Position numbers and translations under genes: made by a program. The notes under the pieces were generated by a model. That model saw only the letters and a program-made list of their open reading frames with translations, made no database searches and was not told where the DNA came from. Positions 34,776 through 44,704 of a stretch of 64,000 bases of DNA are shown one piece after another (the first letter of the stretch is position 1; each line of letters starts with the position of its first letter). Source of the stretch: Brienomyrus brachyistius (Eukaryota; Chordata; Actinopteri; Osteoglossiformes; Mormyridae). The stretch is from positions 124,001 through 188,000 of the forward strand of contig NC_064545.1 of assembly GCF_023856365.1 (NCBI RefSeq), written 5' to 3'.

Positions 34776-37100
34776 ACCATTATCCGCTCTGTTCACTTGT
34801 GGCCCTTACCAGGTGAATACAGGCCGCAAGGTGAGAGCCAATTAATTGTTCATAGATAAATCAATTTGTAAAAAATATATAAATGCATTAACAATAAATT
34901 ATCACACATTAACAAAAATACTGCATCAGTTTATATTGACTGCAGTACTTTTATTTATGACTGATCCGTATGACTCAAAGGGCAATAATCACGGTTGGCC
35001 AGTAGGGGGGAGCAAAGTACCTTCTTTTGAATTTTGATACCATGCAAATGAATTATTTGTGCAAATGAATATTTTTTTTACCTGCATGCTTAAAATGCAT
35101 ATATGTGTTAAAAGTTGCAAATTTCAAATCAGTTCTTTTGATCCTTTTACACCGAATTATTGTCTGTAATTTTTTTTTAAATTTAAATTCCAACAATCTC
35201 TTATGTACCGCAAGATCGAGCGCCCCCTGCTGGAAGAGTGAAATATCTACTCTTCTCCACCAAGCCAGAACCGTGTACTGTCTGATTAGACTCCAGGCTG
35301 ACTCTGAACTATGGAAGATTTTTAGAGATGATTTTTATTCAATAATTAAATGTGTTCAATGAAATTTGTGATATGAGACAAGATGTTTGAAGTTGGAACA
35401 TGTGCAAATGTGCTGGTATGCTGTTGCACCAGCATATTGTACTGTGCAAAAGTAACACAGTGTGTGTGGTTAAACACCAGAAACTATCAGGCTGCTGTTA
35501 ACCTGCATGGTCCTTTGTCCCCTTCTCGGTATCCGATAAGGTGTGATGAGAAAACAGGGTTAGATTTCCCTCATCCTCAAACTGGGTTTAGTACAACACT
35601 ACACAATTTTTTTCTGTGTGAGGAACTTATTTCACATTGAAGCTGAGCACATATGAAATGCAAAGTTGTGTTGACTGGGAGTTGCTTGTTTTTAAAAGCC
35701 ATTGAAAAATGGAGATCAGTATAATTGTTGTCGTATGACTTTCAGCAGTGTTGAGAAAGTAAGGTGCGTTACCATCTGGCAGCCTCTCCTGTGGTGATCT
35801 GTGCTGCTCCACTATGTCCTGTTTTATGTTTACAGGTGTTAGTCAAATGCTGTACCTGTAATTCCCTACTATAACCCACAGAGGGCAGCAGACCGCATTG
35901 TAGACCATACTGTGAGCAACTGGCCCACAGTATGCCATGTTTGTATGCCATGTTACAGAACGAGTATTGTTGCATGGCACCCCCAAGATATGGGCTTTCA
36001 AATGCATGCCTGCCGGTGTGGAGTTTACATGTTGTCTCAGTACTAGGAATTTTCCATAAATGCTACATAATCACTGCCTTCTATTGGTTTTTTTCCCCTC
36101 CATTGGCTGGTGAGCTCTCGGTACATTACACAAGAAATGCCGAGCACCTGAATGTTGGTGGAAGACCTACTCGTGCAATTAAATCTTTGGGTGGGGAGGG
36201 GGGGGGGGTTCATTTGCTGACAGTGGTGCGTTTATCTGGGAGGGTGGAAATGAGCCCATGAAAAGCTCAGCAAAATAATTTCTCTGCAGGGCTGTCACTG
36301 ATACGTCTGGTGGATGGCCGGCATGCCACAGAGCAGAGGTCACCTGCTTGGGCTGCAGTGTGACACATCGGATGGGTAACGTCTAACTGGGATTGGCCAG
36401 CGATTATGTGGGTTTAATACTGAGGTGGCAAGAGTCCCCTGGTCTGTCATAGTGCTGTACAGAGCTCTGGGGTGGGGTGAGGTGTTGGCACGGATACCCT
36501 GGCAGATTCAGGATTGCCCTGCTTGGCAAAATCTACTGATTGGACCTCCCTCCTCCACCACATTTTGGGGGGAGCACAGGGACAAGGGGGAGGGGGAAAT
36601 CCATAGTTGACCGATACCTGCCTACAACTTGCACTGCTCACCCGCTGTTCCAACCACTAAGGCTCGGGGTGGGGGCCCCATTCTGGCGACCCTTCTCCCA
36701 GCAGGTGCTGCGCGGGGGCTGGGGTTAGCTGCGTAAGTGCTGTGCACTGGGCGCCAGTTGGCTGCTTCCTTGCTGCAGGCGCTTGGAGACCTTCGTCCCG
36801 CTGGGATTATTGGGACGGCGCTGCTGTACTTAGTGAAAATCCAAACATCTGCTCAGTGTCCCTGGCTATCTGGACTTCAGCTAAAGTGCATTTAAGATCC
36901 ATCGACCTCCCCCCTCCCCTTAAACTGTTGTCGGCCTTATATATTATTGACATACGTCGTCCTGGTGTGTTATGGAGTCTTATGAGAAACTTGAGAGTTT
37001 GGAGATCAGAGGAACCACCAGAGATGTCTCCTGAGGGCTTTCCTACTTGATTGATCAGGGGTAAAGCTCATGTGGAACTCATTGCGCTTCAGAGGTCATG
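34776..37100. other. Non-coding stretch between repeats
   Basis: I recognise no exon. The only notable site is the CTCF-like motif at 35219. Several short open frames have no domain and no convincing splice context. Confidence 0.45.
35219..35233 (-). promoter_or_regulatory. CTCF-like motif, consensus match
   Basis: On the minus strand the sequence is CCAGCAGGGGGCGCT, which satisfies all 15 positions of CCASYAGRKGGCRSY. Confidence 0.4.
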
Positions 37101-37104
37101 CAAT

Positions 37105-37306
37105 GCAGAGTCATTTGGTGTGAGAGCCCTGCAGGTTATGGTCTGTGTGTGTGATCAGAAGGTCGTTAGTTCAAATCCTATAGCCAGCAGAGTGATGTCA
37201 TCGTTGGGCCAGTGAGCAAGGCCATTAACCCCAGTTCCTGGGACACTGACTGATCCTACTGACTGATCATCATGGCTTTGGATAAAAGCATCTGCTGAAC
37301 ACACAC
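37105..37306 (+). mobile_element. tRNA-derived SINE, second family
   Basis: There is a B-box-like GTTAGTTCAAATCC in the head, a middle with GAGCAAGGCCATTAACCC, and the 3' segment TTTGGATAAAAGCATCTGCT, which is typical of widespread teleost SINEs. A relative lies at 51515-51690. Confidence 0.6.
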
Positions 37307-37615
37307 ATATATATAAGCAGAATATGCATAAACCTGCAAAATTGCAAGTATGTTGCTGAAATTTATGGGTGTTTGTATGTTGGGCTGCCGGGACCTTCCC
37401 ACTGACCTTTTCTTGGCTTTTCCTTAGATGGTGGCCAGTCCCTTGAGTCGCTTTATTGGTTTGATAGCTTTGTCTTCTAGGCGCATATAATTATGCGTTT
37501 CCATCTGAACTTGTTCCGCAGATCTTTTATCGTCTGATGTCCTTGACCTGCCCATCATCTCTCACCACTTGTGGGTTTTTTTCCGGCCCTCAGTCCTTTG
37601 CTCCTCTGTCTAATT

Positions 37616-37775
37616 CAGCGTTCCCCAATCCGGTCCTCAGGGACCCCCAGACAGTCCACATTTTTGCTCCCTTCCAGCGGGAGCAAAAATGTGGACTCTC
37701 TGACAGGGAGCTGCGAAGTAGCAAAAACTTGGACTGGGGTCTGTGAGCCCCTGAGGACCGGTTTAGGAAACACTG
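37616..37775. mobile_element. Short palindromic hAT-like MITE, copy 2 (best preserved)
   Basis: The ends are CAGCGTTCCCCAATCCGGTC and, inverted, CAGTGTTTCCTAAACCGGTC. The internal halves are also inverted (GTCCACATTTTTGCTCCC and GGGAGCAAAAATGTGGAC). The flanks GTCTAATT (37608-37615) and GTCTAGTT (37776-37783) form an 8-bp target duplication with one mismatch, which points to the hAT superfamily. Confidence 0.75.
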
Positions 37776-37783
37776 GTCTAGTT

Positions 37784-38785
37784 AGCCTGTGGACTCTGTG
37801 CTTTCGTGGTTCCTGCTTCCATTCTGTTATTTGGTAAAACAGCATAATGGAGAAGCTGTTTGAATGTAGAGGAAGCCTCAGGCCTTTCAGCTTGATGAAG
37901 AGGGAAGGAGTGCAATACTCCCCTCAAGCAGGATGCCATTTCTGTTAAATGACGCAAAGCCCCTACTTTCCTGTCCAGCCTGTTAATTAGTAAAAGGCAT
38001 CTATTATTAACATCCCCATCAGACAGTATTAGTGAAAGTGTACCGTTCCAGAGACAATGGCAGCATTTGGAGCGCCTTTAGCATCTCTGCGCACTGTCGC
38101 ATACAGGCTGCATTTTATCAGTCGCAAGCAGAATAAAGAAGCATCTCGAATTTACTTTCCTCTCTCTGGCTTCTCTCTGGTTCTGCTGCCAAGTCCTCAT
38201 TGTGAGGGTGAAGTGAGCACAGATGTCTTCAGGAACCTGTAAAAGGTTCAGCGTTTCATACTGAAAAGTGGCTTTTTTTGGGAAAAGCCCAGAAGTTTAA
38301 TGTAAACGGAAAAGGGCTATTTTTCAACTGAAAACACAGGTGACTTTTTAGTGCGTCCCATCCGTGCCACAGAAGATATTCTCCTAGTTGAGCTGGGGGT
38401 GACTGGGACGCTGTAGATGAATTCTGGAGCAGTTGATGTGGACTTTTTATTCTGTGAGTAATTTGTGACTTCGGGCTGATTCATATTTCATGTGAAAACG
38501 GCTGCACTGTAATGGACCATCCAATGCCGAATGTTCTTACTTCTAGCGCCAATACATCAGTGTAGACCGTGTACTCTGACGTCAGGCCTGCGGGTGGCGC
38601 TGTAGAGCGAAGCTGCTTTTAAGTCATGTCTATGTATCGCGATATGGATGTTATAAGAATAAATCTGAATTTTGATAAAACTAACCATTTACTATATACT
38701 TAGAGTACCAAAAGCAGGATTATCGTCAGTGAAAAAATTTCCATAAACTGAAATAAAACAATGTACAAAAATAATCCTCTCCTGG
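37784..38785. other. Non-coding stretch
   Basis: I see no exon, repeat family or RNA gene that I can support in this kilobase. Confidence 0.4.
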
Positions 38786-39170
38786 AGCCGACACCTTATC
38801 GTGGTGGAGGGGTTTGCATGTTCCATTGATCCCAGGAGCTGAGGTGGTTAAAAAGCTTCTCAGTGGTCGGGCCCCGGGGCTGGATGAAATCCACTCGGAC
38901 TTCCTTAAGGCTCTGGCTGCTGTGGGGCTGTCCTGGTTGACATGCATCTGCAGCATCGCGTGCACATCGGGGGCAGTGCCTCTGGACTGGCAGACCGAGG
39001 TGGTGGTGCCCCTATTTAAGAAGGGGGACCGGAGGATGTGCTCCAGCTATAGGGGGATCACACTCCTCAGCCTCCGGGTAATGTCTGTTCGGGGGTTCTG
39101 GAAAGGAGGCTCCATTGAATTGTCGAACCTCGGATTCAGGAGGAGCTGTGTGGTTTTCACCCTGGCCATG
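38786..39170 (+). mobile_element. Non-LTR retrotransposon fragment, internally deleted
   Basis: The frame from about 38840 encodes LLSGRAPGLDEIHSDFLKAL, then VPLDWQTEVVVPLFKKGDRR and SSYRGITLLSL. These are conserved N-terminal blocks of a LINE reverse transcriptase. Downstream blocks (the FADD region) are absent. Confidence 0.7.
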
Positions 39171-39550
39171 GAACAGTGGACCAGTTCTCTACTATCAGCA
39201 GCTATAAATATTAATTCCAAAACCCAATTGAAATTAAATAAAAACCAATGTCAAATTTATCAAAAGTACGTATTATTGGGCCTCTCGTGTAATTCTCTTG
39301 AACCACAGAAATAGCCGATGGCACTTAATCGTGACATTTTGTTATAGTTAGCATTTATCCCTAGAAATGAAATGACTAAAACATAAACTAAAATATATAA
39401 CAGGCAAATAGATTTACATCTTTAAAATAAAAGACTAATGGAAACCACACTGAAAAAGAAACTAGGTTTAGAAAAAATAGAAAATTGTTGAAACTGCATT
39501 AAAAATTAAATCAAAAATCAAACATGCAAAAAGTATAGACAAGTACATGG

Positions 39551-39837
39551 TGTCATGCCCGGCTCGTCCGCTCCTCGTGTGTGCCACGCCCCCTGCCTTC
39601 CCACGTGTATTTCCCTGATTGTACCCCGCTGTATCTGATTACTTTGATTAGTGTTGTCTGGTTTTAAGTCCTGGTCTTACCTGTTAGCATTGTCTGTCAT
39701 TGATGTTAGTCGGCGTGCCATGTTCCCGAGTCCTCGTCCTTCCAATATATCCCCGTTTGCCCTAAGTCTGCCTGCTTGCTTGCCTCTCCGCTCATCACCT
39801 TACCCGTGCGCCTCTACCGCCGACGTATATCGTGACA
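39551..39837 (+). repeat. 5' LTR
   Basis: 287 bp, TGTCATGCC...CGTGACA. A TATA-like GTTTTAAG lies at 39661-39668, about 24-30 bases before the inferred transcript start at 39692. The position of the poly(A) signal reads AATATA at 39743-39748, where the 3' LTR has AATAAA. The other difference is G against C in GATTAGTGTTG. Confidence 0.93.
39692..39701 (+). promoter_or_regulatory. Inferred transcript start and self-primer segment in the 5' LTR
   Basis: GTCTGTCATT is the exact reverse complement of the site at 39839-39848. In Tf1/sushi elements the first bases of the RNA fold back on such a site to prime reverse transcription. I infer the start of R here; the distance from the TATA-like sequence is right. 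Confidence 0.5.
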
Positions 39838-39838
39838 G

Positions 39839-39848
39839 AATGACAGAC
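39839..39848 (+). promoter_or_regulatory. Candidate self-priming primer-binding site
   Basis: AATGACAGAC starts one base after the end of the 5' LTR and pairs perfectly with GTCTGTCATT inside the LTR. It overlaps the ATG of the proline-rich ORF (39840). Confidence 0.5.
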
Positions 39849-42800
39849 CACGCAAAGAAGCGGAGCAAGCAAATTCCGGAAGAACTGGTACTCCGTCTGG
39901 GAGCCTGCGCGTTGGCCAGGCTTTGGCCCTTGAGCGAGGAGGAGGTGGATGAATCCCTGCTACTGTGGCCATCCGAACCGGACGCCACGGAGTTGCCACC
40001 GCCGCTCGAGCGGAATTGCTTCCGGCCTGAGCGGGTGGCGAACAAAGGGGTCGCCACTGTAAGAGATGCCATCCCGCGAATCCCGCGGCGTCTTAAAGGG
40101 ACCAAGCCCGTCTCATCTGTGCCGGCTCAGCTCGTCCCACCGCTTACGGCAGAGACACTCCGGCCAGAGGTAATCGCTCCAACCCCGACTCACATTACCC
40201 AGTTCTTCACCCTCCAGGGGTTATACTGGAGGGTGAGGGATGAACTGGCCGGGCAGATGTCGCCCGAAGCGGACCAGCTCGTGATGCAGCTAGAGGAGGG
40301 GTTCGCTGCGTTCACTCCTGCTTCCCCCCCGGAAGTCCTGGAGCAGCTCGCAGCGGATCTCCGAGGGCTGCTCCTGCTCCGGAGAGCGGTGGATCCCGCT
40401 CCAGAACGGCCGTCGCTGTCCTCGGACCCTGCTCCAGAGCAGCCGCTCGCGCGGCCGCCGCTGCCCGCGGACCCCGCTCCAGTACAGCCGCCTTCGCTGC
40501 CGCCGCCGCCTGTGCAGCCGCCCTTGCCGGCGGACCCCGCTCCCGTGCAGCCGCCCTTGCCGGCGGACCCCGCTCCCGTGCAGCCGCCATTGCCGGCGGA
40601 CCCCGCTCCCGTGCAGCCGCCATTGCCGGCGGACCCCGCTCCCGTGCAGCCGCCTGCGCAGCCGCCTTCACTGCCTGCTGCAGCTCCCGGGCAGGCGCCC
40701 CCACTGCAGCAACCTGCAGCTCCCGGGCAGGCGCCCCCACTGCAGCAACCTGCAGCTCCCGGGCAGGCGCCCCCACTGCAGCAACCTGCAGTTCCCGGGC
40801 AGGCGCCCCCTCTGCAGCAACCTGCAGCTCCCGGGCAGGCGCCCCCTCTGCAGCAACCTGCAGCTCCCGGGCAGGCACCCCCTCTGCAGCAACCTGCAGC
40901 TCCCGGGCAGGCGCCCCCACTGCAGCCAGCTCCAGTTCCTGACCGCGCTCCAGTTCCTGACCGCGCTCCAGTTCCTGACCGCGCTCCAGTTCCTGCAAAG
41001 GCGCCCCCTCTGCAGCCGCCTGCTGCAGCTTCCGGGCAGGCGCCCCCACTGCAGCCAGCTCCAGTTCCTGACCGCGCTCCAGTTCCTGACCGCGCTCCAG
41101 TTCCTGCAAAGGCGCCCCCTCTGCAGCCGCCTGCTGCAGCTCCCGGGCAGGCGCCCCCTCTGCAGCCGCCTGCTGCAGCTCCCGGGCAGGCGCCCCCTCT
41201 GCAGCCGCCTGCTGCAGCTCCCGGGCAGGCGCCCCCTCTGCAGCCGCCTGCTGCAGCTCCTGTCCCTGACCGCGCTCCTGTCCCTGACCGCGCTCCTGTC
41301 CCTGACCGCCCTGCTGCAGCCGCTCCTGAGGTGCCCCCGCTGCAGTCCCCTGCAGTTCCCGGGCGAGCGCCCCCACAGCAATTGCCTGCAGCCCCAGTTC
41401 CTGATCTCGCCCCAGTTCCTGATCTCTCCCCAGTCCCTGATCTCGCCCCAGTTCCTGATCTCGCCGCAGCCGCTTCCGAGACGCTCCTGTCCCCGCCTGC
41501 TACAGCCGCTTCCGAGGCGCTCCCACTGCAGTCACCTGCAGTTCCAGGGCGAGCGCCCCCACGACGGTGGCTTGCAGCGCCTGGGCCGGCGCCCCCACTG
41601 CAGTGTCTTGCAGTTCCAGGGCGAGCGCCCCCACGACGGCGGCTTGCAGCGCCTGGGCCGGCGCCCCCACTGCAGCGTCCTGCAGTTCCAGGGCGAGCGC
41701 CCCCACGACGGTGGCTTGTAGCGCCCGGGCCGGCGCCCCCACTGCAGCGTCCTGCAGTTCCCGGGCGGGCGCCCCCACGACGGCGGCTTGCAACGCCCGT
41801 GCCGGTGCCCCCCCTGCAGCGTCCTGCAGTTCCCGGGCGGGCGCCCCCACGGCAGCGGCTTGCAGCACCTGGGCCGAGGTCCCCACTGCAGCGTTCTGCA
41901 GTTTCCGGGCTGATGCCCCCGCAGCCTGACCGTGTTCCTGTCCCGGCGCCCCGGCGGCCTGACCGTGTTCCTGTCCCGGCGCCCCGGCGGCCTGACCGTG
42001 TTCCTGTCCCGGCGCCCCCTCCGCCTGCCGCAGCTCCAGAGGCGCCCCCTCCGCCTGCCGCAGCTCCAGAGGCGCCCCCTCCGCCTGCAGCAGCTCCAGA
42101 GGCGCCCCCTCCGCCTGCAGCAGCTCCAGAGGCGCCCCCTCCGCCTGCAGCAGCTCCAGAGGCGCCCCCTCCGCCTGCAGCAGCTCCAGAGGCGCCCCCT
42201 CCGCCTGCAGCAGCTCCAGAGGCGCCCCCTCCGCCTGCAGCAGCTCCAGTCCCTGTCCTAGTCCCCGAGGTGGTCCTGGACAACTCCATCTTGGCTCCTC
42301 CCTCTTTGGAGGTGGAGGAGCTGGAATGGGACCCCTCGGGGACAGAACTTGTAACCCCTTGTCCCTCGCCCCGGCGACATCGACTCCGACCTAGGGTCAG
42401 CCTGTCTGTGTCCCGCAGGGGAAGGGGACACAGACGCAGGGCTGGGGTCCCGCCCGCCCTGCCCCCTGGCTCGCCCTCCCTCGCCTGCGCTCTGGCTCGG
42501 TTGGCGCCTGCGGGTCCTGGCCCTCCGGGTTGGGCGTCACCTGCGGGTTCCCCTCCGAGGCCTCGTCGCCCCGCCTTGCTCCCCTCTCCAGAGCCTGGTC
42601 GGTCGCCTGCGGGCTCCCCGACGGCGGCTCCGCGGTTGCCTGCGGGGCCCCTACCTCCGGCCCTCCCCCGGACGTCGTCGCCTGCTGCAGCTCCCCCCTC
42701 CTCCGGGCCTTCGCCGTGGGCCCCTCCTGCTCCCTCGTCCCCTTCCCCGGTGCTCCCTCCTGCTCCCTCCCTGGCCCCTCCGCAGGTCCCTCGCCCTGCC

Positions 42801-43178
42801 TCCTCGGCCCCTCCGAGGTCCCCTCCGGCTCCGGCCTCCCGGCCGCCTGCGGCCCCTCCGGCTGCCGCCCGTCGCCCGCTGGGTCTCCCTCGGGCTCCCC
42901 TTTGTTCCCCCTCCTTGTCTCCCTGTGCCCCTGCCTTTGTCCCGCCTGTCTCTGTCCCTTTGTTTTCTGCTCGTCCCTTCGTTCCGCCCGTCTCTGCTCC
43001 TCGTGTTCCTCCTGTCTTTGCTGCCCGTCCTCCTCTGTGCCCTCTGTTCACTCCTGGCCCTTGTGTCCCGCCGGTTCCTTCTGTGTCCCCTCTCTTTCTC
43101 TGTCGGTCCGTGTTCCCCGTCCTCTGTCAGGTTTTGTCCCTGGTCCTGTCTTTGTGCCTGTTCTGTCTCTCTGTTTAA
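39840..43178 (+). CDS. Proline-rich ORF of the LTR element, function unknown
   Basis: This is an uninterrupted frame of 1112 codons. The ATG at 39840 lies directly after the LTR; the frame is also open back into the LTR to 39651, but 39840 is the first ATG in the inferred transcript. Residues 1-205 are not repetitive and include LRLGACALARLWPLSEEEVD, then YWRVRDELAGQMSPEADQLV; I recognise no domain. Residues about 206-805 are tandem arrays of Pro/Ala-rich units. Residues about 806-1090 are rich in P, S, R and A, and the last 20 or so are hydrophobic (from VFPVLCQVLSLVLSL). No zinc knuckle, protease DTG, reverse-transcriptase YxDD or integrase signature is visible. It could replace or derive from gag; that is speculation. 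An intact frame in a young copy suggests either selection on the source or simply too little time to decay. Confidence 0.6.
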   Translation: MTDHAKKRSKQIPEELVLRLGACALARLWPLSEEEVDESLLLWPSEPDATELPPPLERNCFRPERVANKGVATVRDAIPRIPRRLKGTKPVSSVPAQLVPPLTAETLRPEVIAPTPTHITQFFTLQGLYWRVRDELAGQMSPEADQLVMQLEEGFAAFTPASPPEVLEQLAADLRGLLLLRRAVDPAPERPSLSSDPAPEQPLARPPLPADPAPVQPPSLPPPPVQPPLPADPAPVQPPLPADPAPVQPPLPADPAPVQPPLPADPAPVQPPAQPPSLPAAAPGQAPPLQQPAAPGQAPPLQQPAAPGQAPPLQQPAVPGQAPPLQQPAAPGQAPPLQQPAAPGQAPPLQQPAAPGQAPPLQPAPVPDRAPVPDRAPVPDRAPVPAKAPPLQPPAAASGQAPPLQPAPVPDRAPVPDRAPVPAKAPPLQPPAAAPGQAPPLQPPAAAPGQAPPLQPPAAAPGQAPPLQPPAAAPVPDRAPVPDRAPVPDRPAAAAPEVPPLQSPAVPGRAPPQQLPAAPVPDLAPVPDLSPVPDLAPVPDLAAAASETLLSPPATAASEALPLQSPAVPGRAPPRRWLAAPGPAPPLQCLAVPGRAPPRRRLAAPGPAPPLQRPAVPGRAPPRRWLVAPGPAPPLQRPAVPGRAPPRRRLATPVPVPPLQRPAVPGRAPPRQRLAAPGPRSPLQRSAVSGLMPPQPDRVPVPAPRRPDRVPVPAPRRPDRVPVPAPPPPAAAPEAPPPPAAAPEAPPPPAAAPEAPPPPAAAPEAPPPPAAAPEAPPPPAAAPEAPPPPAAAPEAPPPPAAAPVPVLVPEVVLDNSILAPPSLEVEELEWDPSGTELVTPCPSPRRHRLRPRVSLSVSRRGRGHRRRAGVPPALPPGSPSLACALARLAPAGPGPPGWASPAGSPPRPRRPALLPSPEPGRSPAGSPTAAPRLPAGPLPPALPRTSSPAAAPPSSGPSPWAPPAPSSPSPVLPPAPSLAPPQVPRPASSAPPRSPPAPASRPPAAPPAAARRPLGLPRAPLCSPSLSPCAPAFVPPVSVPLFSARPFVPPVSAPRVPPVFAARPPLCPLFTPGPCVPPVPSVSPLFLCRSVFPVLCQVLSLVLSLCLFCLSV
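40457..42255 (+). repeat. Nested tandem-repeat arrays inside the proline-rich ORF
   Basis: Consecutive arrays keep frame because every unit is a multiple of three. They are 33-bp units (PPLPADPAPVQ) around 40510-40650, 36-bp units (APGQAPPLQQPA) around 40675-40925, 18-bp units (APVPDR) in three short blocks, units of about 72 bp (including PAPPLQRPAVPGRAPPRR) around 41540-41900, and about eight 30-bp units (EAPPPPAAAP) at 42018-42255. Such arrays vary in copy number and may be collapsed in assemblies. Confidence 0.9.
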
Positions 43179-43281
43179 TTCCCGGTCTCTTGTTCTTGGT
43201 TTTGGGTTTTGTTTTTCAGGTCTTGGTCCCCTCGTCCCGTTCGTCGCCTCCTCCTGGGCGTGCCCGGTGAAGCGCGCCTTT

Positions 43282-43290
43282 GGGGGGGGG
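43282..43290 (+). promoter_or_regulatory. Candidate polypurine tract
   Basis: Nine consecutive G end three bases before the 3' LTR, the expected place for plus-strand priming. Confidence 0.45.
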
Positions 43291-43293
43291 CTC

Positions 43294-43580
43294 TGTCATG
43301 CCCGGCTCGTCCGCTCCTCGTGTGTGCCACGCCCCCTGCCTTCCCACGTGTATTTCCCTGATTGTACCCCGCTGTATCTGATTACTTTGATTAGTCTTGT
43401 CTGGTTTTAAGTCCTGGTCTTACCTGTTAGCATTGTCTGTCATTGATGTTAGTCGGCGTGCCATGTTCCCGAGTCCTCGTCCTTCCAATAAATCCCCGTT
43501 TGCCCTAAGTCTGCCTGCTTGCTTGCCTCTCCGCTCATCACCTTACCCGTGCGCCTCTACCGCCGACGTATATCGTGACA
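43294..43580 (+). repeat. 3' LTR
   Basis: 287 bp, with two differences from the 5' LTR. It carries an intact AATAAA at 43487-43492, suitable for ending the element's transcript. Confidence 0.93.
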
Positions 43581-43585
43581 CATGG

Positions 43586-44671
43586 TGTTGCAGTAGAAAT
43601 TGTAAATGTAATTGTAAACACGTTGCTTTGTATTTCCCCATTGAGGCGTGTATGTTTGCCCGTGTCTTGTGTGAACCGTGTACGATCCTGTTAAGGACTG
43701 CAATTAAAGAGAATGTTCTTCCCAGCAAGCAGGTCTCCTTTTTTTCTCCCTGCTGCTCGCGTGAAGCCTGGGTTTGCCGGGCACTGCAGTATTTATAATC
43801 CTGTAGTGAGGAATCATTTAAATGCCAGTGTTTCTAAACTTTCTCAGTCAACCATTTGTCAGATCTGCCATTTTTGTTATAATTTTAATCATAGTACGCA
43901 AACACCTTTTCTACCCTCTATCTTTGGTCTGACTACTTTCTGACTTTCTGCCACTTTTTCCCTGGTCAATGAACAAAATTTTGGGTTTCATTTGTACCCC
44001 GGAGTCGATCCTTTGCCTCTATGTTTCTACGTCACAATGGCCGTGTGCTGTGCGGCTGGCGTGCACACAAGACCTATGAACCAGTGTGTTTTCAATTTTT
44101 AAGTGTTTAAGTCCAAGGCAGATTCCATGACCTAAATTACATCACAATCGCTGTGCACTGTGCTGCTGTCATACATGCGAAATATGAACCAGACTTTAGA
44201 AGTATGAATCAGAACGTTGGTACACATCCTTTTCCATCCTGGAGCACTCATTTAAAAGCCATACAATGAGCAACAGAAATGTTGCTTCCACTAGTTCCTA
44301 GTGCCTTAATAGGAGCCACTATTTCTATATTAGTTTTTTTCCGGCCTTTGTGATGAATAGTAATGAACCGAAGCTGCATTGACTTTATGGAAGGTATGGG
44401 AGGCAAAGGTCCTGCCGCAGTGCTCTGCCATTGAGATGTGTGGTTCTGAAAACAGCTGCGGAATTCAGGGCCACTGAAGGCGGGTATAGTTTGGCTCTGA
44501 TTGGCTGACTGTTAGTATGTGTCACATCAGCTTAGACTCGGCATCCAGGCCCACTCACTAAAGCACGACAGTTAAATTTATATTCTGCTGGGCTGACAAA
44601 AGAGCCATGGTCCAGACAGAGAGGGAAAGGAAAGACATGTGGGCGTGTGTTTTGCAAATGCATGTTCGTGG

Positions 44672-44704
<33 letters not shown>

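Larger units (their letters stand above)
39551..43580 (+). mobile_element. Young non-autonomous LTR retrotransposon, Tf1/sushi-like layout
   Basis: Two 287-bp direct repeats (39551-39837 and 43294-43580) begin TGTCA and end TGACA and differ at only two bases by my reading. The insertion is flanked by a perfect 5-bp target duplication, CATGG (39546-39550 and 43581-43585). The internal 3.46 kb carries one long proline-rich ORF; I recognise no protease, reverse transcriptase, RNase H or integrase. There is no TGG-type tRNA primer site after the 5' LTR. Instead a 10-base self-complementary site is present, as in self-priming Tf1/sushi elements. A run of nine G precedes the 3' LTR where a polypurine tract belongs. 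Mobilisation would need enzymes from another element. Confidence 0.92.

Noticed and set aside
40190..43051. Minus-strand open frame of 953 codons, glycine-rich, and other long frames in this interval
   Set aside because: It mirrors the GC-rich tandem repeats of the plus-strand proline-rich ORF; repeat units divisible by three keep all frames open together.
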